Shown piece by piece: positions 1 through 7,400 of a stretch of 14,847 nucleotides of DNA. The first letter of the stretch is position 1; each line of letters begins with the position of its first letter. Source of the DNA: Bacteroidales bacterium (GTDB lineage Bacteria > Bacteroidota > Bacteroidia > Bacteroidales > UBA10428); assembly GCA_016935595.1 (NCBI GenBank), contig JAFGQQ010000367.1:1-14847 (forward strand), in the 5' to 3' direction. A program made the translations under genes and the position numbers. Below the pieces are notes generated by a model, which was not told the origin of the DNA, ran no database searches, and saw only the letters and a list, made by a program, of their open reading frames with translations.

Positions 1-363
1 TAGCCGTTGCTATTAATATATAAATTAACGGTTTATTTAATTTCATTGTATTAACATTTATTTTAAAAGATTCAAAGATACTTATTTCGTTTGTTGTGTA
101 ATAATATTAAATAAAAATTAATGATTAATATTGATAAAATGATGTGATTGCTGTTATTAAGATTTAAAGTAAATGATATAATTATTAACAAGTATTTATT
201 TTAAATTTTAGAAGACTTATACTTTCTCCATAAGTTTTTATGATTTTATTTGTTGGATTTAAGGGATAAATCGCTCATACATTTATTTCTCAATGCTTTA
301 CTTATGAATATGTTTGAATCCTCGATCTATGCCCTGTTAAGGCAATGTTTCACGAATGTTTTG
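1..363. other. A+T-rich stretch without a recognisable gene
   Basis: I see no convincing coding sequence or RNA gene here on either strand. The only structure is a weak hairpin at 215-220/230-235 (ACTTAT/ATAAGT, 9-base loop) followed by T236-T239. It could be a weak plus-strand terminator for a gene left of the window, but an A+T-only stem of this length arises easily by chance. The tRNA transcript would run leftwards into this stretch, and no T-tract hairpin for its end is visible. Confidence 0.5.
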
Positions 364-438
364 TGGGCATTACTGGATTCGAACCAGTGACCTCATGCCT
401 GTCAAGCATGCGCTCTAAACCAACTGAGCTAAATGCCC
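364..438 (-). tRNA. tRNA-Val (anticodon GAC)
   Basis: Read on the minus strand this is a complete 75-nt cloverleaf. The acceptor stem GGGCATT pairs with AATGCCC. The D arm is GCTC/GAGC around AGTTGGTTTA. The anticodon stem CATGC/GCATG encloses the loop TTGACAG, giving anticodon GAC, which decodes the valine codon GUC. The T arm ACTGG/CCAGT carries the loop TTCGAAT, and the discriminator base is A. CCA is not encoded, because CAA follows the discriminator, so the tail must be added by nucleotidyltransferase. The opposite strand shows a GTC in the same loop, but the T-loop orientation fixes the minus strand, so this is Val and not Asp. Confidence 0.96.
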
Positions 439-463
439 GGCTTTTCAAAATCATATTTAAAGT

Positions 464-494
464 CAAAAATATTAAATTAAATTTTGAATGCAAA
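464..494 (-). promoter_or_regulatory. Bacteroidota-type promoter of the tRNA-Val gene
   Basis: On the minus strand a TTTG (491-494) lies exactly 19 nt upstream of TATTTTTG (464-471). This matches the Bacteroides -33/-7 consensus TTTG-N19-TAnnTTTG at every defined base. Transcription would start near 457-460, about 20 nt before the mature tRNA 5' end at 438. The match and its placement are seen directly; activity is inferred from the known sigma-factor consensus. Confidence 0.65.
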
Positions 495-540
495 AACCAT
501 ATTTGCTTGATTCTTCTTAAAATGAATTTATTTGAATTAT

Positions 541-683
541 TCATTGAGACCTTTGCAAAACTATAAATTTCTTAATTTGTGTCATTCCTGACTTGATCAG
601 GAATTTTTGATTGTCAATAATTTATAGATTCCGTAACAAGTACGGAATGACAGTTTACATGAGTTTTGCAAAGGTCTCTCATT
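541..683. mobile_element. MITE-like element with 17-bp terminal inverted repeats and TCATT target duplication
   Basis: A 133-bp non-coding element (546-678) starts with GAGACCTTTGCAAAACT (546-562) and ends with its exact reverse complement (662-678). It is flanked by the direct repeat TCATT at 541-545 and 679-683, the expected trace of a 5-bp target-site duplication. It has no transposase, so it would have to move by an enzyme acting in trans. From memory, IS5-family elements of Bacteroidota (IS1126/ISPg1 type) have similar GAGACCTTTGCA ends, but I could not check this. The interior holds two hairpins, listed separately. Confidence 0.8.
581..651. repeat. Inverted pair of 24-bp hairpin units inside the MITE
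   Basis: Unit 1 (581-604) begins GTCATTCC and folds as ATTCCTGA (584-591), loop CTTGA, TCAGGAAT (597-604). Unit 2 (628-651) ends GGAATGAC and folds as ATTCCGTA (628-635), loop ACAAG, TACGGAAT (641-648). Unit 2 is close to the reverse complement of unit 1. The bases that differ lie on both sides of each stem, so both 8-bp stems stay fully paired. GTCATTCC/GGAATGAC ends are common in REP-like bacterial repeats. Confidence 0.75.
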
Positions 684-707
684 AATAAATTTCTGTTCAA
701 GAGAAAA

Positions 708-745
708 GATGATTTATATCATTTTTTTTTAGAATATAAATCATC
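708..745. repeat. Perfect 12-bp inverted repeat upstream of the 83-residue gene
   Basis: GATGATTTATAT (708-719) and its exact complement (734-745) are separated by a 14-base loop containing a run of ten T. The T tract is inside the loop and not after the stem, so this is not a standard plus-strand terminator. It could be an operator for a dimeric regulator, a 5'-leader hairpin, or part of an older insertion border. It lies 66 bp before the next start codon. Confidence 0.55.
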
Positions 746-811
746 CTCAGTCCATTGACTTTAAAAGGATAAAAAGATATCTTAATAGCCTAATTTTTAA
801 ACCTAATCACT

Positions 812-1063
812 ATGGAAAATGTTTTAGTAGCCACTAAAGAAAAAACTCTTTTAGCTTCACAAATTAAGTTAGAACCCGGTCAATGTATTTCTAAATTTGG
901 TTTATATGAACTAGGTATTAAGCCAACAAATATTGATTGCTTTGAGTATAATCCTTACTTACTATACTCAAACGGAAGAAAAAGATATGTTGTACAACCT
1001 TTACCTTATGATCAATTTAAGTTGATCAGGATTTATGATTATATACCTGCAAAATATTCTTAG
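812..1063 (+). CDS. Small hypothetical protein, 83 residues
   Basis: I do not recognise this family. The predicted protein is soluble, with no signal peptide or membrane segment and no Cys pair suggesting metal binding. It is mildly basic and rich in Tyr (about ten), with an aromatic C-terminal half (YNPYLLYSNGRKRYVVQPLPYDQ, beginning near residue 46). It looks like one compact alpha/beta domain. The ATG at 812 has no Shine-Dalgarno, as is usual in this window. The gene stands alone, with the MITE and a 12-bp inverted repeat upstream and a good terminator downstream, and its neighbours on both sides are on the other strand. That isolation and the sensible composition support a real gene, but there is no homology evidence. 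Confidence 0.6.
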   Translation: MENVLVATKEKTLLASQIKLEPGQCISKFGLYELGIKPTNIDCFEYNPYLLYSNGRKRYVVQPLPYDQFKLIRIYDYIPAKYS

Positions 1064-1129
1064 TTGTTTTAATATTTTATATCAAATTTTAATTTCTTAT
1101 AGAATTTTGTTAATAATTTGTACTTAATT

Positions 1130-1166
1130 AAGCTTGAAGGATTGCTTTTATTCTTCGAGCTTTTTT
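1130..1166 (+). terminator. Rho-independent terminator after the 83-residue gene
   Basis: AAGCTTGAAG (1130-1139) pairs with CTTCGAGCTT (1153-1162), ten pairs with one G-U, around a 13-base loop. The run of T continues to 1166. It lies 66 bp after the plus-strand stop codon. On the minus strand no T tract follows the stem, so it should work mainly in the plus direction. Its right arm overlaps the last codons of the converging Nudix gene. Confidence 0.7.
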
Positions 1167-2230
1167 ATTATATTTTTAAGAATGTTGTATTCATATTCGA
1201 AATTAGGTGTAAAGACACCTTTTTCTAAATTTTCCTCAATTTCTTTATATTTCCAATACTTGCCTTCTTCAACTTCGTTAATATTTATATTTAATTTATT
1301 ATCTGTTATTGTATAAAACATAAAAATAAATTCTCTTTCGGCATCCGATTCCCAAATATACTGAGTTATAAAATTTGCCTTAAATTCTTTGAGTCCTATT
1401 TCTTCTTGTGTTTCTCGTAATAATGTGGTTTCGATATCTTCACCAAATGATATATGTCCACCAACTGAAGTATCCCATTTCCCAGGCTGAATATCTTTGG
1501 ATATTGGACGTTTTTGTAAAAATAATTTATGACTTTTATTAAAAACATGTAAATGTACTACAGGGTGTAATGGTTTGTTTTTTTTATGATGACAAAGTGA
1601 TCGAGGTTTTTTCCCAATTAATTCTCCTTTTTCATTTACAATCGGCAACCATTCTTCTTTTCTATATTTTAAGTTTTTGAGTTTATTTTTTGAATATTCA
1701 TATATAAAATATCCAATAAACAATATATAAAATAAACCTCCGCTTATAAATGCCCATGCTTCATCTGATAAATAATATGATGAATATATAATTAAAGCAA
1801 TATGGCCTATTGTTATAAATAATATAATTTTTAAGCTTTTATTCAATTGCATTTGCATTGCATCGTTCACTTGCATATTTTTTAAATATCTCGCTGACAT
1901 TGATAGAACGAGGTTTTTTGGGCTAAATACCGATATTCCAATAATTACTGCTAAGATAAATTCAATTAATGCAGGTTTAAGCTTAAAGAAAATATCATTT
2001 TCGAGAATGATAGAAATAGCGCCAAGTGTAGTTAATAGTAAAATATCGGTTAAAATGAATTTTTCAATTCTTTTTGTTCTAATAAAAGTGTAAATGAATT
2101 CGCCTATACCAAATATTATAGCAATAAATAAACCGGTTTTAAGTCCCCATATTTCTTCTGCTATAATAAAAATGAACAAAGGGATTAATCCCGGAAGCAG
2201 ATTTTTAAGTAATGGATTATTTAACCTCAT
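1148..2230 (-). CDS. Membrane protein with C-terminal Nudix hydrolase domain
   Basis: This 360-residue protein joins two parts. Residues about 10-180 form roughly six hydrophobic segments. The stretch around residues 78-101 (NDIFFKLKPALIEFILAV) resembles the YciB/septation protein A family, in which a similar FxKxKP segment is typical; this is pattern recognition, not a search. Residues about 192-360 are a Nudix hydrolase like the YfcD/isopentenyl-diphosphate isomerase-like group. The Nudix box is complete: G258-x5-E264-x7-R272-E273, with E276, E277 and G279. Before it comes LQKRP (238-242) and GKWDTSVGG. The catalytic glutamates are present, so hydrolysis of a nucleoside-diphosphate-linked substrate is plausible, but the substrate is unknown. 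It would place the Nudix domain on the cytoplasmic side of the membrane. It starts 28 bp after the DUF3108 gene, probably in one operon. Confidence 0.85.
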   Translation of the reverse strand: MRLNNPLLKNLLPGLIPLFIFIIAEEIWGLKTGLFIAIIFGIGEFIYTFIRTKRIEKFILTDILLLTTLGAISIILENDIFFKLKPALIEFILAVIIGISVFSPKNLVLSMSARYLKNMQVNDAMQMQLNKSLKIILFITIGHIALIIYSSYYLSDEAWAFISGGLFYILFIGYFIYEYSKNKLKNLKYRKEEWLPIVNEKGELIGKKPRSLCHHKKNKPLHPVVHLHVFNKSHKLFLQKRPISKDIQPGKWDTSVGGHISFGEDIETTLLRETQEEIGLKEFKANFITQYIWESDAEREFIFMFYTITDNKLNININEVEEGKYWKYKEIEENLEKGVFTPNFEYEYNILKNIIKKLEE

Positions 2231-2258
2231 ATTATCTGAAAAAGCTAAAAATATTACT

Positions 2259-3128
2259 TTAATCTTTTTTAAAAATGTTAAATATTTTTTTCATAAAGAA
2301 TTCTTTTTCATCCTTTTCTTCTTTTTCTTTTTTGATTTCTTTATAGGTTTTTAAATCGTATTTTAAACCAGAATGTTCTTTAAGTAATATTTTAAGTTTA
2401 CCGACAGGTGTTTTTGCACTTATTTTAACAGGAATAAAATTTTTATCATCCGAAAACCATATTTCTAATTCTTGTTTTTCAGCAAAAAAATCGCCTTTTT
2501 CAACAACAGGGGCGAATAATTTGGTTTGAATATTCCCGAATTCTGTTCTTGTTTTTTCTGTTTCGATATAATGAATTTTTAATAAATATATTTCTTTATC
2601 AAGATAAATATATAATTCAATAGGTTTTTCCGTGTTATCAAATTCATACATATAACTTCTTGTATAATAAAAGGCCGAAATAATATCCATTACACTATCT
2701 GGCACATTTTCCACATCTCCGTCTTTGGAACTGAATATGCTTTTTTCTTTTCGGTTAAAAACAACTTCATTATATGAGGTATAGTTATTTTCCCTGATAT
2801 TTCTAACTGCTTTAATTGGTAAGATTGATTCAATTTCAACAAAACTTTCATATATATCTTTTACAATAGCTATTTTTTCAGCAATACCTGCGGTTTCAAT
2901 TATAGTTTGAAAATGGTACGCATATGAATAACCATAAGGAATAATACCAACTTCACAGGCAGCTTCCCCGCCTCTTATCATTCCGTATCTTACTTCGTAT
3001 ATTAATTTTTCTCCAACCTGAAATGCATTATCCGGAATACTATCAAGATAAGTAGAATCTATCCCGGCTTTTAAATTGAAAGTGAGAAAGAATATTAAAA
3101 TTAAACTAGTAAAAATTGTTTTTAACAT
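2259..3128 (-). CDS. DUF3108-type exported protein
   Basis: The 289-residue product starts with a signal peptide (hydrophobic residues 5-19, likely cut after the KAG near residue 22; no lipobox). The mature part opens with a segment typical of DUF3108: FQVGEKLIYEVRYGMIRGGEA (about 36-56). The alternating beta-rich pattern continues to about residue 255 and includes GKLKILLKE. DUF3108 proteins are periplasmic, widespread in Bacteroidota and of unknown biochemical role; a beta-barrel-like lipid- or polysaccharide-binding fold has been suggested for relatives. The C-terminus is unusual: a highly charged Lys/Glu run (about 263-276) followed by FFMKKIFNIFKKD. The Nudix gene begins 28 bp further on, so the two are probably co-transcribed. 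Confidence 0.82.
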   Translation of the reverse strand: MLKTIFTSLILIFFLTFNLKAGIDSTYLDSIPDNAFQVGEKLIYEVRYGMIRGGEAACEVGIIPYGYSYAYHFQTIIETAGIAEKIAIVKDIYESFVEIESILPIKAVRNIRENNYTSYNEVVFNRKEKSIFSSKDGDVENVPDSVMDIISAFYYTRSYMYEFDNTEKPIELYIYLDKEIYLLKIHYIETEKTRTEFGNIQTKLFAPVVEKGDFFAEKQELEIWFSDDKNFIPVKISAKTPVGKLKILLKEHSGLKYDLKTYKEIKKEKEEKDEKEFFMKKIFNIFKKD

Positions 3129-3248
3129 GAATATGAAATTTTACAAATAAAACGATAAATCAGGGACAGAGTTATATTAAACAATAATTTTTTTAAAGTT
3201 AGTTAAAAAATTTACGGAATTTATAAAAAGTATATCTCTAAGATTAAT

Positions 3249-4391
3249 TTATTTAATTATTATTATTTCGAAATATATTTCATTATTTAATATAGTTTTA
3301 AAAAGATAGATTCCTTTTTTATTGAAATTAATTTTAGTATAATAATTTTTATTTAATTCAATAATTTCAGAATAGACCAGAATTCCAGAGAGATTAAAAA
3401 CTTGAACTATTATTTCCGATTCCGATAGATTGTTATTTGAAATATAGATGTCTCCATTTGAAGGATTTGGGTATATTTTTATTTTGTCAAATAACGAATT
3501 ATTAATTATATTAATAATGTTAGTGTCTGGTTTATTTTTATCAAGTTCACTAAGAGGTATAAAGTTCCAGTTAATAGTGCCTGAATCTATTTCATGATTT
3601 AAGATTATAACATGATTTGTATTATCATCGAATGCAGGAACCATGGTTGAAGCCAAAAAAGTTATGCTATCCTCCGCAGTATATTCAATATTTATATCTG
3701 CCCTATCGCCTCCCAGGCATAATATTTTTACCCCGTTTTTTTTTGCTTTTTGAAGAAGAGGATAAACCTCTTGGTAAAAGTTCGTAGTGTCAAGTTCCCT
3801 GGTACTGGCTCCAACTGAATCGATTTTTCCAGCCAGGTCTTCATTGCCAATCATCCATATTAGGCGGTGGTGCAATAATATAAGGTAATCGGATTTTGAG
3901 ATAGTATCAGTTAATTCTTTTATAAAATTTAATTGTTCGCCGGATATAAAACTGCTATTAAAGTTTTTACTATCAATTTCTGTATCGAGTACAAGAAATG
4001 TGATATTGTCTTTTGTGTAAGTATAAAAAGTTGGTCGATGAGTATAATCAATAATCAATGATTTATTGTTTAAATCATGATTTCCAACCGCCCAGAGAGT
4101 ATTTTCACTGCCTAAATTAAAAATACTGTCACAATAATCAATTGATTTTTGGCTGATGGTTGTGTAGTAGGTTAAATCACCTCCAAGTAAAATCATGTCA
4201 TATATAGAAAAATCGGTTTGTTCTATAGCTTTAATAACACTTTGGTTTACCTTATCATCACTTCTCGGATGAGGAACGAATATTAATTTTTTTATAGGAT
4301 TATTTTGTGAGTGAATGTTTAGACAAACAGAAATTATAATAAATGTAAAATATGTTTTAAATAGTTTTATTTTGGATTTTAAGAAATACAT
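3249..4391 (-). CDS. T9SS-exported metallophosphoesterase-like protein
   Basis: The product is 380 residues with an N-terminal hydrophobic signal (about 12-28, ending in HSQ). The body resembles calcineurin-like phosphoesterases: GGD at 70-72, GNHD at 103-106, HH at 174-175 and GGDRAD at 227-232. Two canonical metal sites are altered. The first motif, usually DxH, reads VPH (39-41), and the last, usually GHxH, is replaced by GGDRAD. Activity is therefore uncertain. The C-terminal 76 residues are a type A T9SS sorting domain: IKIYPNPSNG (305-314), the VFNLSG strand (331-336) and the closing KKGIYLFK (358-365). It would be exported by the Sec route and then moved to the cell surface or released. 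It begins 29 bp after the large CotH/LTD gene, another T9SS substrate, and is probably in the same operon. Confidence 0.82.
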   Translation of the reverse strand: MYFLKSKIKLFKTYFTFIIISVCLNIHSQNNPIKKLIFVPHPRSDDKVNQSVIKAIEQTDFSIYDMILLGGDLTYYTTISQKSIDYCDSIFNLGSENTLWAVGNHDLNNKSLIIDYTHRPTFYTYTKDNITFLVLDTEIDSKNFNSSFISGEQLNFIKELTDTISKSDYLILLHHRLIWMIGNEDLAGKIDSVGASTRELDTTNFYQEVYPLLQKAKKNGVKILCLGGDRADINIEYTAEDSITFLASTMVPAFDDNTNHVIILNHEIDSGTINWNFIPLSELDKNKPDTNIINIINNSLFDKIKIYPNPSNGDIYISNNNLSESEIIVQVFNLSGILVYSEIIELNKNYYTKINFNKKGIYLFKTILNNEIYFEIIIIK

Positions 4392-4420
4392 TATGTTAGT
4401 TTAGCATTCTGAATAACTTA

Positions 4421-7400
4421 TCAGTTCACAATAAGCTTTTTTACAGTATACATATTATTTACTGTAATTCTTATAAAATATAATCCCTGCATTTCGGGGG
4501 CCAGATCGAGTGATTTCAAAAATAAACTGTTAGAAACTTCATATGTTTTAGTGTCAATTATCTGTCCTAATGTATTTATAATTTCAATTTTAACTTTTGA
4601 GTTATAAATGTTATTCAATGAAATGTTAACATTTCTATTTGCCGGGTTAGGGAAGATTAGAATATTTTCTTCTAAACCTTTTTTGGTAAATAAGTTTTCA
4701 ATAGATGTATAATTATTTGTATGCGATGGCGAGGGAATAAGCTCAATCCAATTTTTAGAACCATCTGGCTGTCTGCCGAAAGATATTTTTGATTTTTGAG
4801 ATTGGAAGCTTACGGAATCAATAAAGTCAATTCCGTTTAAACTAACCAGTCCTATTTCTTCACTTTGCCCATCGAGCCTGAAATTTAAATGCAGCAAACC
4901 TTGATCGGTGTCATTATCAGCCCAAAGCAAAAGAAATCCTTTTGGTAAAATTGTTGTTTTTTGTGGATCTGTATTAGGTATCCGATATTTTCTCGGTTGA
5001 GTAAAATCGTCAGTAATGTATAATCCTGCAACACTTAATGGGAAATCGCTGTTGTTGTAAATTTCAATCCAATCGTCGTATTCGCCAAATTCATCGGCAT
5101 TTAAACTATCGTTCAATGCTAAAAACTCATTTATATAAAGGTCAGAAAATCCGGGAATAAATGAATTGGTTTGTCCTGGTGATCCTCCAGGTATTAGACT
5201 GGCCATCCAGTTTCCTGCAAAAGAATTATCAAGGTAAGGTTTTATTAATGAAAGGGTAAATCCCATTCCATCGGCTTCTTCCGGCCACGGGAATTTATCA
5301 CCATAAGTCATGGAATCAACAACTTCCTTGTTTTTATTATAAAGAGTAATTAATTCACCCGAGTTATCAAAGCTAAAATTTAGATTTCCTATAAAATTGG
5401 TAACATTATCATAATAAGCTTTAAATTTTACTGTATCTCTGCTAATTACTAAATAATCATCCGGAAATAAAGTTGTTCCTTGTGGTAAAACATATGTTTC
5501 ACCGCTATTATAATCTTCCAAGGTCCAGTCAGAAATATCACAGGTTGTGTTTGTTGCATTATATAATTCTATCCATTCCCCCGGATCATAGTTTAGTGTA
5601 CAATGATAATTTATTTCGTTAATTACTATTGAATAATCTGAATTTTCGATATAATAAAATGCACCAATGTCGGCTCTCGAATTATCAGGATCATTTGGAG
5701 AGTTTGGGTCGCCAGCATTTATACATGGTGAATTTTTTAATAATCTTAAATTATGTGCAACAGGATTAACAAGTAAAGGATCGGAAAAGACATTACCTTC
5801 ACCAGGTAATTCAACATTATTTGAAAGTGAGTATGAGATATCAATTGTACCATAATCATCAATAAAATATGGAGATGTACGTGAGTCGGCTATAATTGTA
5901 TTGCTAACAGTAGCACTTCCTCCGCCCTCTAAAAAGTTTTTCTCATAACAGGCAATGCCTATATTATTTCCATAAAAAGTATTTTTATTTATAAAAGCGA
6001 ATGAGTTAAAATCTTTAATTCCTACACCCATGTTACAACCTATAATTATATTATTTTCTATAATTGCTGATGATGCTTGTCCAACCGATACCCCTTTATC
6101 TGTACAATTGTAAATAAAGTTTTTGTATACATAGACATTTTCTAATTCTTCCCCTAAATCAATTGCATCGCTATTAAATCCTTCAAAATCGTGAATAAGG
6201 TTATTTCGTATTATGCCTCCTGAAATTTGGTCATAGTCAATAGCATCTGTATCGAATGCATTATTGCCCCTGAAATCACAATTTTCAACTAAAGCATAAT
6301 CGGCATATTTAATATTAATATGGTCACAAGTTCCATAAGAATGGGTTTTTGAATTTTTTAATTCAATATGACCAAATTGTGTATATATGGGTTGTGTAGA
6401 AATATTTTCAATCGTAATATGATCCATTATTAAGTTTGAGTGATATGACGAAATTGCTGCAAAGAATTTATATGGATCGTTTCCTTTAGTTGCCTTTTCG
6501 AGAATTAAATAATTTAATTTAGATGTGTCGGTTGTATTTTTAAAACAAATTGCTCCCCATTCATCAGCTTCAATAGTTAAGTTAGGTTTAATAGTAACAG
6601 GATTTATTTTTGTTCCATTTACAAGTAGATTTCCGTAAATATAAAAACTTGCGTTTTCGGGCATTAAAATTTCAACTCCTTCATTTATTTGTAACGTAAT
6701 TCCCGGATTTACAATAATATCACCCCTGGTTAAATAGGGTGAATTTTCTAAATTAAGTATTGTATTTTCGTTGATAATTGAAGATAAAATTGTTTCATCT
6801 GATAGTTCAAAAACAGCTGTAATATTTAAATCTGAAGCAGGATTAATTATTTTTTCCATGGAACTCCCATCCTGAATTCCTTGCCAATACAAGAATTTGT
6901 GTCCAATATCGGGAACAGCTTTGATATTTATAGGTATATTTTTAAAATATTTAGCATGAAAGGAAGTGTCGGTAACCAGAACATTGTTAATATATACTTT
7001 ACCAAACGATTTAGGTTCAACATTTACAATTAAATTTATTGTTCCATTTAAATCAAATTGTTCGGAAAGTTGACTATAAATATATTGAGGCCTTTGCCTT
7101 GCAAATTCCCTTAACTCTTCAACATCTTCTTTCCAACTAACCATTGAACTTATGCCACCGTCATTTTTCCATCTTTCAATATGTTTGGGCATATCATATT
7201 CAATATTCAATTGTAAACTATCAATAATATTAATTACCCGGTTTTGGTTAAAAGTTGAGTTTAAATGCGTTACAAATCGTTGAATAAAATAATTTTTAAA
7301 ATCGGTGTTATTTAATAAATTTTTAAGAATCGGATCGCCATAAGTACTACCAGTAGGTATATTTTCACATAAATCATCAACCATATTCCTGCTGATATTG

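Noticed and set aside
4..31. CCGTT...AACGG inverted repeat at the left edge
   Set aside because: Only five pairs with a long A+T loop; not distinguishable from chance.
329..361. GCC/GGC pairing and a repeated AATGTTT next to the tRNA
   Set aside because: Too short for a hairpin terminator, and no T tract follows on the tRNA strand.
345..566. Open frames on both strands across the tRNA and the left end of the MITE
   Set aside because: They cover the tRNA gene and the terminal repeat, and their translations look like RNA-gene and A+T-rich sequence read as protein.
2094..2354. Plus-strand open frame ending in a poly-Phe run
   Set aside because: It is antisense to the Nudix and DUF3108 genes, and the Phe run is the complement of a Lys/Glu-coding stretch.
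3129..3248. TTTATTTG-like sequence as a promoter for the DUF3108 gene
   Set aside because: One mismatch to TAnnTTTG and no -33 TTTG at proper distance.
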